A stretch of 64,000 nucleotides of DNA from JANPCX01 sp046049865 (GTDB taxonomy: Bacteria; Pseudomonadota; Gammaproteobacteria; Burkholderiales; Burkholderiaceae_C): positions 1 through 64,000 of the forward strand of contig JBJOQO010000010.1 of NCBI GenBank assembly GCA_046049865.1. Direction: 5' to 3'. This document shows, piece after piece, positions 43,155 to 51,270 of the stretch (position 1 is the stretch's first letter; each line of letters opens with the position of its first letter). A model generated the notes under the pieces. That model saw only the letters and a program-made list of their open reading frames with translations, ran no database searches and was not told where the DNA came from. The translations under genes were made by a program, and so were the position numbers.

Positions 43155-44197
43155 GGTGTGCTAACCGAGGATGCAAACGCCTGGGTGCGCGCAACAAACT
43201 GCTCCAGCTTTTGCAGGGCGCGGCCAGAAGCCAGCGCCTCACGCGCGAATGCCACACCTTGGGCAATGTCGGAAGCCACATTGGCCGCGTAAAGCGCCAC
43301 ACCGGCATTGAGCACAACGATGTCGCGCGCCGCGCTGGCTTCGTTGCGCAGCACCGCCATCAACATCGATTTGGACTGCTCTGGGTTGCCCACTTTCAAG
43401 GCACGCTGACTGCTCATTGCAAAACCAAAATCCTCAGGGTGAATTTCATACTCGCTGATTTGCCCATCGCGTAACTCGCCCACCAGGGTCGTCGCGCCCA
43501 AAGAAACTTCGTCCATCCCATCGCGGCCGTACACCACCAGCGCGTGCTGGGCACCCAGGCGCTGCAAAGCACGCACTTGAATACCGACCAAGTCGGCATG
43601 GAAAACACCCATCAGGATGTTGGGCGCAGAGGCCGGGTTGGTAAGGGGCCCCAGGATATTGAAGAGGGTGCGCACACCCAACTCCTTGCGCACCGGCGCG
43701 ACGTTTTTCATCGCTGGATGGTGGTTGGGCGCGAACATGAAACCGATGCCGGTCTCGGCAATGCAGTCTGCAATCTGGATGGGCGACAAGGTGAGCTTGA
43801 CGCCCAGGGCCTCCAGGACATCGGCACTGCCCGATTTGCTGGAAACGCTGCGGCCTCCATGTTTACTCACTCGCGCACCGGCCGCAGCAGCCACAAACAT
43901 GGTGCAGGTGGAAATGTTGAATGTGTGCGAACCATCACCGCCTGTGCCCACGATGTCGACCAAATGCTGGCGGTCGGCCACCTCCACTTTGGTGGAATAC
44001 TCACGCATCACTTGCGCTGCGGCGGTGATCTCGCCGATCGTTTCCTTCTTCACTCGCAAGCCCACCAGCAGCGCTGCCATCATCACCGGCGACATCTCGC
44101 CGGACATGATGCGGCGCATCAACGCCAACATCTCGTCATGAAAAATCTCGCGGTGTTCGATGACGCGGGCCAAGGCCTCGTGGTCGGTGATGCTCAT
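43151..44197 (-). CDS. trpD: Anthranilate phosphoribosyltransferase
   Basis: A 348-residue enzyme that joins anthranilate to PRPP. The phosphate loop DIVGTGGDGSHTFNIST, KHGGRSVSSKSGSADVLEALG and the anthranilate site NHHPAMKNVAPVRKELGVRT are present. It overlaps trpC by ATGA. A threonine aldolase gene separates it from trpG. Confidence 0.97.
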   Translation of the reverse strand: MSITDHEALARVIEHREIFHDEMLALMRRIMSGEMSPVMMAALLVGLRVKKETIGEITAAAQVMREYSTKVEVADRQHLVDIVGTGGDGSHTFNISTCTMFVAAAAGARVSKHGGRSVSSKSGSADVLEALGVKLTLSPIQIADCIAETGIGFMFAPNHHPAMKNVAPVRKELGVRTLFNILGPLTNPASAPNILMGVFHADLVGIQVRALQRLGAQHALVVYGRDGMDEVSLGATTLVGELRDGQISEYEIHPEDFGFAMSSQRALKVGNPEQSKSMLMAVLRNEASAARDIVVLNAGVALYAANVASDIAQGVAFAREALASGRALQKLEQFVARTQAFASSVSTP

Positions 44198-44210
44198 CGC
44201 TTTGCTCCGA

Positions 44211-45233
44211 TCAAACAGTGGATTTCAAACAGTATTCACGCACGGCCGCCGCCGTTTTTTCGATGCCGGTGGCATCGACGTCAAGGTGGGTGACAAAACG
44301 CAAACGATACAAGCCCGTGGCCAGGACACCGCGCGCCTTCAAATGCGCCAGCAACCCATCACCAAGGCTAGGGTCGAGGTCAACAAACACGATGTTGGTT
44401 TGTGGTGCCTCTACCGTCACGCCCGCAATGCCTTGTAAGGCGGTCGCCAGTTGAGTTGCCAGCGCGTGGTCCTGTGCCAATCGCTGCACATGGTGGGTCA
44501 GCGCATAGTCGGCTGCGGCGGCCAAGAAGCCTGCTTGGCGCATGCCGCCACCGGCCATTTTTCGCCAGCGGTGGGCGCGTTGGATGAATTCACGCGAGCC
44601 CACCAAGGCCGAACCGATGGGTGCCCCCAATCCTTTTGAGAAGCACACCGACACACTGTCAAAACCTGTCGCGATGGTTTTCGCAGACTCGCCAGATGCA
44701 ACCGCCGCGTTGAAGAGCCGTGCGCCATCCAGGTGCGTCGCCAAACCCTTGCTTTTGGCCAACGAAGTGGCCGCTTGTAAATAGGTCAGCGGCATGACCC
44801 GGCCACCCAGGGTGTTTTCCAGGCAGAGCAAGCGGCTGGGGGCGAAGTGAGCATCGTTGGGTTTGATGGCGGCGGCAATCTTGTCCAATGACAAAGTCCC
44901 GTCATCTTCGTGGTCGATGGGCTGGGGCTGCACACTGCCCAGCACCGCTGCGCCGCCCGCCTCCCAGCGGTAGGTGTGCGCCTGCTGGCCGACGATGTAT
45001 TCGTCACCACGCGCACAGTGGCTCATGATGGCCACCAAATTGCTCTGTGTTCCAGAAGGCAGGAAAAGCGCAGCTTCTTTGCCCAGCTCGGCAGCAATTC
45101 GCTCTTGCAAGGCATTCACCGTGGGGTCGTCGCCAAAGACATCGTCCCCCAACTCGGCCGCCATCATCGCCTCGCGCATGCCCACAGTAGGCCGCGTAAC
45201 GGTGTCGCTGCGCAAATCCACGAGCGGCATCAT
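44211..45233 (-). CDS. ltaE: Low-specificity L-threonine aldolase
   Basis: A 340-residue PLP enzyme that cleaves L-threonine or allo-threonine to glycine and acetaldehyde. Signatures are DLRSDTVTRPT, GDDVFGDDPTV, the substrate/PLP region FLPSGTQSNL and the PLP lysine in VCFSKGLGAPIGS. It sits inside the trp operon, overlapping trpG by ATGA (45230-45233) and 13 bases ahead of trpD. Such tight packing means it is co-expressed with tryptophan genes, though its reaction is not part of that pathway. Confidence 0.94.
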   Translation of the reverse strand: MMPLVDLRSDTVTRPTVGMREAMMAAELGDDVFGDDPTVNALQERIAAELGKEAALFLPSGTQSNLVAIMSHCARGDEYIVGQQAHTYRWEAGGAAVLGSVQPQPIDHEDDGTLSLDKIAAAIKPNDAHFAPSRLLCLENTLGGRVMPLTYLQAATSLAKSKGLATHLDGARLFNAAVASGESAKTIATGFDSVSVCFSKGLGAPIGSALVGSREFIQRAHRWRKMAGGGMRQAGFLAAAADYALTHHVQRLAQDHALATQLATALQGIAGVTVEAPQTNIVFVDLDPSLGDGLLAHLKARGVLATGLYRLRFVTHLDVDATGIEKTAAAVREYCLKSTV

Positions 45234-45814
45234 GGCTTTAGATTCAAGAAGTTTTTCAGCATGGCGTGCCCATGTTCAGTCAGGATGGACTCGGGGTGAA
45301 ACTGCACACCTTCGAGTGGCGTTTTCGTACCCGCCAGTTCGCGGTGGCGCACCCCCATGATTTCGCCGTCGTCCGTGGTGGCACTGACCTCCAGCACTGC
45401 CGGCAGCGTCTCACGCTCAATCGCCAAGGAGTGGTAACGAATGACGCTGAACTGCTCGGGTAAATCGCTGAACACGCCGCGTTTGTCCGTTCGTATGGTG
45501 CTGGCCTTGCCGTGCATCTGCACCTGGGCGCGTATGACTTTCCCGCCCAGGGCTGCGCCTATGCTTTGGTGACCCAGACATACCCCCAGCAGAGGCAATT
45601 TGCCAGTGAAGTGTTGAATGGCTTCAATACAAATACCGGCTTCGGCCGGAGAGCACGGGCCTGGCGAAAGCACCAAGCGGTCAGGCTTCAACGCAGCCAC
45701 ACCCTGAACGGTGATTTCGTCGTTGCGGAACACCCGCACGTCTTCACCCAGTTCGGCAAAGTACTGCACCAGGTTGAAGGTGAAGCTGTCGTAGTTGTCA
45801 ATCATGATCAACAT
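45230..45814 (-). CDS. trpG: Anthranilate synthase glutamine amidotransferase component
   Basis: A 194-residue class I amidotransferase that supplies ammonia to TrpE. It shows MIDNYDSFTFNLVQY, the nucleophile LLGVCLGHQSIG and the final histidine in GVQFHPESILTEHG. Start MLIMIDNYDS is the family start. In many bacteria it also serves folate synthesis as PabA. One base separates it from trpE. Confidence 0.96.
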   Translation of the reverse strand: MLIMIDNYDSFTFNLVQYFAELGEDVRVFRNDEITVQGVAALKPDRLVLSPGPCSPAEAGICIEAIQHFTGKLPLLGVCLGHQSIGAALGGKVIRAQVQMHGKASTIRTDKRGVFSDLPEQFSVIRYHSLAIERETLPAVLEVSATTDDGEIMGVRHRELAGTKTPLEGVQFHPESILTEHGHAMLKNFLNLKP

Positions 45815-45815
45815 G

Positions 45816-47318
45816 TCAGAACCCTTCCTCAACGAGTTCAGCGGCGCGTAAGAGTGCGCGGGCTTTGTGTTCGGTTTCTCTCCACTCCAGCTCAGGAACA
45901 GAGTCGGCTACCACGCCCGCCGCAGCCTGCACATGCAGCACACCGTCCTTGATGATGCCGGTGCGGATGGCGATGGCCACGTCCATGTCACCGGCGAAAC
46001 TCAGGTAGCCACAAGCACCACCGTAAATGCCGCGTTTGACGGGTTCCAACTCGTCGATGATTTCCATGGCTCGCACTTTCGGCGCGCCTGTTAACGTGCC
46101 CGCAGGGAAAGTGGCTTTGAGCACGTCCAAGTTGGTGGTGCCTTCTTTAAGCAAACCCTCGACATTGCTGACGATGTGCATCACATGCGAGTAACGTTCC
46201 ACCACAAAAGCTTCGGTGACTTTGACACTGCCGGTTTGCGCAATGCGGCCAATGTCATTGCGGGCCAGGTCGATCAGCATCAAATGTTCAGCGCGTTCTT
46301 TCGGGTCGGCGCTCAACTCCAGTTCCAGCGCTTTGTCGAGTTCGGGCGTAGCGCCGCGTGGACGCGTGCCCGCCAGAGGGCGAATGGTGACTTTGGCACC
46401 ATCTGGTGTTTTCTCTTGGCGGACCAAAATTTCGGGTGAGGCCCCCACAATTTGGAAGTCGCCCATGTCGTAAAAGTACATATAGGGCGAGGGGTTGAGC
46501 GAGCGCAGTGCACGGTAGAGGCTGAGTGGACTTTGATCGTATTGTTTGGACAGGCGCTGGCCAATTTGCACCTGCATCATGTCGCCGGCCGCAATGTAGT
46601 CTTTGCTTTTGAGAACAGCGGCGATGTAGTCGTCTTTGGCGAAGGAGCGCTGCACGGGCTGCGGCGCCGTCGGCTTCACGGTCGGCGCAGCGACGCTACC
46701 CTGCAAAGCTGCCGTGAGTTCTTCCAGCCGACGCAAAGCCCGCGCATAGGCCTGCGGTTCGGCAGGGTTGGCATAAACGATGAGGGACAAACGGTTGGAG
46801 AGGTTGTCGATCACCGCCAATTCTTCGCACTGCAGCAGCAAGATGTCGGGCGTACCTATGGTGTCGGGCAAAGTTTTGGCCGGATGCGCCAATTTGGTCT
46901 CGACGTAACGCACAGCGTCATAACCGAAATAACCCGCCAAGCCGCCGCAAAACCGTGGCATGCCGTCCAGCAGGGCCACCTTGAAGCGCTGTTGGTAGGT
47001 GGCGATGAAATCAAGGGGGTTGCCTTGATGGGTTTCAACCACCTCACCATGGGTCACCACTTCGGTCACGGCGCTGTTGCCAAACCCCTGGGCACGCAGC
47101 AAGGTGCGCGCGGGCAAACCAATGAATGAATAGCGACCAAAACGCTCGCCGCCCACCACAGATTCCAGCAAAAAACTGCGTGCACCACGCCCATCGGCGT
47201 AGGCGAGTTTGAGGTAGAGCGACAGCGGGGTTTCAAGGTCGGCGAAGGCCTGTGCCATCACCGGTATGCGGTTGTAGCCTTGAGATGTCAAGGCATTGAA
47301 TTCAGCTTCAGAAATCAT
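45816..47318 (-). CDS. trpE: Anthranilate synthase component I
   Basis: A 500-residue chorismate-using enzyme that makes anthranilate with TrpG. The C-terminal catalytic half has IRPLAGTRPRG, LMLIDLARNDIGR and TFPAGTLTGAPKVRAMEII. The N-terminal half carries the ESVVGGERFGRYSFIG motif near the tryptophan feedback site. The start MISEAEFNALTSQGYNRIPV is preferred; 37 further upstream residues have no homology. A 368-base gap lies upstream and may hold control signals. Confidence 0.97.
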   Translation of the reverse strand: MISEAEFNALTSQGYNRIPVMAQAFADLETPLSLYLKLAYADGRGARSFLLESVVGGERFGRYSFIGLPARTLLRAQGFGNSAVTEVVTHGEVVETHQGNPLDFIATYQQRFKVALLDGMPRFCGGLAGYFGYDAVRYVETKLAHPAKTLPDTIGTPDILLLQCEELAVIDNLSNRLSLIVYANPAEPQAYARALRRLEELTAALQGSVAAPTVKPTAPQPVQRSFAKDDYIAAVLKSKDYIAAGDMMQVQIGQRLSKQYDQSPLSLYRALRSLNPSPYMYFYDMGDFQIVGASPEILVRQEKTPDGAKVTIRPLAGTRPRGATPELDKALELELSADPKERAEHLMLIDLARNDIGRIAQTGSVKVTEAFVVERYSHVMHIVSNVEGLLKEGTTNLDVLKATFPAGTLTGAPKVRAMEIIDELEPVKRGIYGGACGYLSFAGDMDVAIAIRTGIIKDGVLHVQAAAGVVADSVPELEWRETEHKARALLRAAELVEEGF

Positions 47319-47686
47319 GGTGGCCCTCCACGGCCCGAGTTGGCGGCGGCTAGTGCCGCGCTGTCTCGAAAGGTCTGGTGATTGAGGCAGTGCCTCGTGG
47401 CAACCGGGCGTCGCATCAGCGACAGGCACGGCACGCGAACATCGGTGGCCACCCTAGCGAAGCGGCGCGGGCGCAGCTCAGCAGGTGGCGCGAACGCGGC
47501 ACCGCCAGGGCCAGGCTCCTCGGTCGGCCGACCCTTTGCTGTGGATTGCGTGCATGAACATAGACGAAAAGTGTAGCAGCGAAGCGGTGGCTTTCGTTCG
47601 TCTTGGGATCCTGATGAACAGCTGGGCCAACTTGTCGGAGCTGTGTCGGGCGAAACCGGCACAGGTTGCCAGTGCTGCCAGGACAA
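47319..47686. other. Leader region between lysR and trpE
   Basis: This 368-base gap is large for a compact genome. Apart from the possible Trp-Pro-Trp leader and short palindromes such as GGTGGCCACC and GAGGCACTGCCTC, nothing definite is seen. It must contain the trp operon promoter. Confidence 0.5.
47478..47561 (-). promoter_or_regulatory. Possible trp leader peptide ahead of trpE
   Basis: A 27-codon frame on the minus strand contains two tryptophan codons separated by one proline codon (Trp17-Pro18-Trp19) and ends 160 bases before trpE. That is the usual place and size for an attenuator peptide. Against it, I see no GC hairpin followed by a U tract before trpE and no clear ribosome binding site. 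A TACACT box lies just before it. Low confidence. Confidence 0.25.
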
Positions 47687-48601
47687 CTACCGCAAAGACT
47701 GAGCCAGCAGGCGCAGGTGTTCTTTTGCCTGTGTCTGCAATGCAAGCTCCAGCGCATCCACCACCCAGTTGCCGGGCCGCTGCAGCGGCCGCACCAAGCT
47801 GGCCCGAAATGGAATCGACGGGCTCAGGCGACGGATCACCAAGCCGCGGCCCACATAGTCCATGGCTGTCAGAGGGTTCACGATGGACAGCCCCAAACCC
47901 TGGACCACCATGGCGCAGACGGACGCAGCGCTTGGCGTTTCAATCTGCCTTATAGGTGCCACGCCCTGCTGTGCGAACAGCGCATCGAGTTGCTGGCGGT
48001 AAGGGTCGGCAGCAGCCAAGCTGACAAAAGGCTGGTCCGCGAAGTCTGTTAACTTGAGTTGACGTTTGCGGGCCAGCGCATGGCCCTCGGGCAATACCGC
48101 CACTTCGTCGGCTTGCAAGAGTGGTGTTTGGCGGGTGCCGGGCGGTGCGCGGTCGTGTTCCGTTAGGCCTAAGTCGTGGGTTTGTGAGGCCAGCATTTGC
48201 TCTAAGAACGGCGACTCTTGCGGCGTGATGTGCAGCGAAACGCCAGGGTGCTGTTCAATCAAGCGGGCACAGGCCCCGGGCAGCAGGGTTTGCGAAAAAA
48301 CCGGCAGGCACAGCACGCTGACCAGCCCCTGGCCATGCAGTTTGAGTTGAGCGGCGGTCTGGCGAATGCGCTCCAGCCCAATGTGGGAGCGCTGCACTTC
48401 ATCAAACAAAGCCAGAGCCTGGGTCGTGGCACGCAGACGCCCCCGCACGCGCTCAAAAAGAGGCAGCCCTGTGAGCTGCTCCATGCGCGCCAGCTCGCGG
48501 CTCACGGTGGGCTGAGACGTGAACAGTGCGTGCGCGGCCGCAGTGACGCTGCCCGTGGTCATCAGGGCGCGAAAGACTTCGATGTGGCGGTGGGAGAGCA
48601 T
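47687..48601 (-). CDS. lysR: LysR-family regulator, probably of lysA
   Basis: A 304-residue regulator with an N-terminal winged helix (EVFRALMTTGSVTAAAHALF then TSQPTVSRELARME) and a C-terminal inducer-binding domain (about 95-295). It is divergent from lysA with a 101-base gap, the classic arrangement in which LysR activates lysA when diaminopimelate is high and lysine is low. The identity rests on family plus position. Confidence 0.88.
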   Translation of the reverse strand: MLSHRHIEVFRALMTTGSVTAAAHALFTSQPTVSRELARMEQLTGLPLFERVRGRLRATTQALALFDEVQRSHIGLERIRQTAAQLKLHGQGLVSVLCLPVFSQTLLPGACARLIEQHPGVSLHITPQESPFLEQMLASQTHDLGLTEHDRAPPGTRQTPLLQADEVAVLPEGHALARKRQLKLTDFADQPFVSLAAADPYRQQLDALFAQQGVAPIRQIETPSAASVCAMVVQGLGLSIVNPLTAMDYVGRGLVIRRLSPSIPFRASLVRPLQRPGNWVVDALELALQTQAKEHLRLLAQSLR

Positions 48602-48702
48602 GGTGCTGTCATATCCAGAATGAATAGATCATGCACCACAAAGCAATTTACTGAAAGGTCGGCAGCGGGCAAGATAGCGCCTTTCCATCGACAAACAGCG
48701 CC
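48602..48702. promoter_or_regulatory. lysR-lysA divergent control region
   Basis: The 101-base gap is A+T-rich near lysR and includes ATATCCAGAATGAATAGAT, with a T-N11-A pattern typical of LysR-family sites. It must hold both promoters. Exact boxes are not certain. Confidence 0.5.
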
Positions 48703-49962
48703 ATGTCCCCTTTCACCGACAGCCAAATTCAGCAACTCGCGCAGCAGCACGGCACGCCCCTGTGGGCCTATGACGCTGCCACCATCGGTCAGCGCATCAG
48801 CGAACTCAAGTCCTTTGACACGATTCGTTTTGCGCAAAAAGCCTGTTCCAACACCCATCTGCTGCGTTTGATGCGGGAACACGGGGTGGCGGTGGACGCG
48901 GTGTCCTTGGGCGAGATTGAGCGCGCCCTGCATGCAGGTTACAGCGTGGGCGCGGGCCATGCGGCAGGCATCGTTTTCACGGCGGACTTGTTCGACCGCC
49001 CCACCTTGGCGCGTGTGGTGGAGCTCGGTATCCCGGTCAATGCAGGATCTATCGACATGCTGCACCAACTGGGCGAAGAAATGGGAAAACGCGCACCTGG
49101 CCACCGCGTGTGGCTGCGCATCAACCCGGGTTTTGGCCACGGCCACAGCCAAAAAACCAATACCGGCGGCGAGCAAAGCAAACACGGCATTTGGCATGCC
49201 GACTTGCCAGAAGCCCTGGCCGCTGTGAAAAAACATGGTTTGCATCTGGTCGGTATCCACATGCACATTGGCTCAGGCGTGGACTACGGCCATTTGTCCC
49301 AGGTGTGTGACGCGATGGTGGCCTTGGTCACACAAGTCAAAACCTTGGGACACGACATTGAAGCGATTTCGGCGGGCGGCGGGCTGTCCATTCCTTACCG
49401 CGAGGGTGAGTCACGTTTGGACACCGCGCATTACTTCAGCCTGTGGGATGGTGCGCGCCAGCACATTGCAGCATTGCTGGGCCAGCCGGTGGGGCTGGAA
49501 ATTGAGCCGGGGCGTTACTTGGTGGCCGAGTCGGGGGTATTGATCGCCGAAGTGCGTGCCGTGAAAAACATGGGCAGCAATCACTTTGTATTGGTGGACG
49601 CGGGTTTCAGCGACTTGGTGCGCCCCGCCATGTACGGCGGTTACCACCACATCAGCGTGGTGCCACCGCGCGGTGCGACGTTGGCCACACGCGTCGTGCG
49701 GCCTTGCGTCGTGGCGGGGCCACTGTGTGAATCGGGCGATGTATTCACCCAGCTCGAAGGGGGTGTGGTGAGTCACCGCGATTTGCCCAGCCCCGAGGTG
49801 GGCGACCTGCTGGTGTTTCACGACACGGGCGCCTATGGCGCGGCCATGTCATCGAACTACAACAGCCGCCCTTTGATTGCCGAGGTGCTGGTCGAGGGCG
49901 GCCAAAACCGTTTGATTCGGCGTAAACAAACGGTGGCGGAGTTGCTGCAATTGGAGGGCTGA
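48703..49962 (+). CDS. lysA: Diaminopimelate decarboxylase
   Basis: A 419-residue PLP enzyme of the alanine-racemase fold that makes L-lysine in the last pathway step. Lys46 in RFAQKACSNTHLL binds PLP, and GPLCESGDVF holds the catalytic cysteine. HMHIGSGVD and ISAGGGLSIPY are also family motifs. It ends five bases before the convergent XrtH-partner gene. Confidence 0.96.
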   Translation: MSPFTDSQIQQLAQQHGTPLWAYDAATIGQRISELKSFDTIRFAQKACSNTHLLRLMREHGVAVDAVSLGEIERALHAGYSVGAGHAAGIVFTADLFDRPTLARVVELGIPVNAGSIDMLHQLGEEMGKRAPGHRVWLRINPGFGHGHSQKTNTGGEQSKHGIWHADLPEALAAVKKHGLHLVGIHMHIGSGVDYGHLSQVCDAMVALVTQVKTLGHDIEAISAGGGLSIPYREGESRLDTAHYFSLWDGARQHIAALLGQPVGLEIEPGRYLVAESGVLIAEVRAVKNMGSNHFVLVDAGFSDLVRPAMYGGYHHISVVPPRGATLATRVVRPCVVAGPLCESGDVFTQLEGGVVSHRDLPSPEVGDLLVFHDTGAYGAAMSSNYNSRPLIAEVLVEGGQNRLIRRKQTVAELLQLEG

Positions 49963-49967
49963 GCGGG

Positions 49968-50585
49968 TCAGCGCTCGGGCTCCACCACCGACCCTTGCAT
50001 TGCACCCTCCACCGCCACGGTGATCACAAACCGCCGCTCGAAAAACAACCACAACAGCAGCGGCACCAAGGTGGGCATCAACAAAAATCCGAACTGGTAA
50101 CCCAACACAATGAGGTTTTGGTCCCAGCTGGAGAAGTAAGTTTTTGCGCGGGTGAACTCACCGGCTTGCACGGCCACTTGCACCAGCCATGCAAAACAAA
50201 CGCCCCAGGCTTGAAAGGGCATCATGGCAACGGCACACAAGGGCAGTTTCCACCACAAACCTTTGGCGCGAGCAGCGACAAACAACGCCACGAGCAATGG
50301 CAATCCGTAGCAGTAAGTCAGCACCACGGTTTCGGGTGCCAAGTCGGCGACCCTGCCGGATGCGTGTGGCACGGTCAACACGGTGAGTAAGGTTTGGCTG
50401 ACCCCGTGCAACTCACTGCCCACCGCCCACCGCGAAAAGAAGACCACCATGGCTTGCTCGGCCAACCAGGCCACGGGCTGCACCACCCAATCGCGTGCCC
50501 AGTACCAAAGCGCCAGCAAGGGGAACAGACAGAACAACGCCCGCACAAAAAAAATGGCGATGACACCGCTGGTGTTAGCCCTCAT
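49968..50585 (-). CDS. Exosortase H-associated membrane protein
   Basis: A 205-residue polytopic membrane protein with about five hydrophobic segments and no known catalytic motif. It matches in position and character the membrane protein that accompanies XrtH. The start MRANTSGVIAIFF shares one base with the xrtH stop (TGATG); a longer frame to 50687 lies inside xrtH. It probably assists exosortase H in the inner membrane; this is inferred from linkage. Confidence 0.75.
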   Translation of the reverse strand: MRANTSGVIAIFFVRALFCLFPLLALWYWARDWVVQPVAWLAEQAMVVFFSRWAVGSELHGVSQTLLTVLTVPHASGRVADLAPETVVLTYCYGLPLLVALFVAARAKGLWWKLPLCAVAMMPFQAWGVCFAWLVQVAVQAGEFTRAKTYFSSWDQNLIVLGYQFGFLLMPTLVPLLLWLFFERRFVITVAVEGAMQGSVVEPER

Positions 50586-51094
50586 CACGGTTGAGCCAGC
50601 ACTTCCTGCCGGGCTTCGCGCCTGGCCACTTGGCGTATCCACACCAACCACACCACCAACACATCGAGCATGATCAGCGCTTGCCAAAGATAGAGGTGGG
50701 CAAACTTGAACAGCTCGGCATTCATATCAACCAGGTAAAAGAGGCTGATCACGCGCAGTACGTTCACACCCTGCACGGCCACAAACCCCAGTACAAGCCC
50801 CCAAAACCGCAGCCGCCACGAGGCGGGATAGGCCAATATGGCCGCAGCGAGGATCAAGCAGGCTTCCACACCATTGCAACCCGCTTCCACCGAAACGCCT
50901 TGCCCGGTGACGGCGTGCTGCAACACCTTGCCGTAAGAAATGACGTTGGCGTCAAAAGGCATCACCAGGGCCGCGCTCACGGTCGTGAGAACTTGAGTCC
51001 AAGGCACGACCAAATAGGTTTGCACAGGCGGCGTCAGCTCAAGCGTGAACAGCAGCATCAAGAGCGCGACAAAAACAACAAAGAATCGAGTCAT
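50585..51094 (-). CDS. xrtH: Exosortase H
   Basis: A 169-residue membrane enzyme of the exosortase family, in the short XrtH form. The three catalytic residues are visible in membrane-adjacent motifs: Cys73 in EAGCNGVEA, Arg114 in VLRVISLFY and His133 in FAHLYLWQ. Exosortases cut C-terminal sorting tails (XrtH is linked to IPTLxxWG-type tails) and move proteins to the cell surface. No protein with such a tail is in this window. A GTG at 51115 could add seven residues. Confidence 0.88.
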   Translation of the reverse strand: MTRFFVVFVALLMLLFTLELTPPVQTYLVVPWTQVLTTVSAALVMPFDANVISYGKVLQHAVTGQGVSVEAGCNGVEACLILAAAILAYPASWRLRFWGLVLGFVAVQGVNVLRVISLFYLVDMNAELFKFAHLYLWQALIMLDVLVVWLVWIRQVARREARQEVLAQP

Positions 51095-51195
51095 GGGCAG
51101 GCAGAAAAGAAGCACATATTAGCTGCCCCATTTTCCGCCGGATTGAATCGCGCGTGATTCAAGGTGATGTTCTGCAAGGCAGACAGCCCCCATCC

Positions 51196-51213
51196 TTCCC
51201 GCGAAGGCGGGAA
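51196..51213. repeat. Small REP-like palindrome
   Basis: TTCCCGC-GAAG-GCGGGAA forms a perfect 7-bp stem with a 4-base loop in the 155-base gap between the patatin gene and xrtH. Such CCCGCGAAGGCGGG units are widespread interspersed repeats in proteobacteria. On either strand there is no T tract, so it is not a clear terminator. Confidence 0.6.
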
Positions 51214-51270
51214 TAACGGTTCACGGCAGGATGAGGGCGTCCACATCACTTTTGATCGCAGTCGGTTGAA

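Noticed and set aside
51196..51213. TTCCCGC palindrome as terminator of xrtH or the patatin gene
   Set aside because: The stem is short and no T tract follows on either strand.
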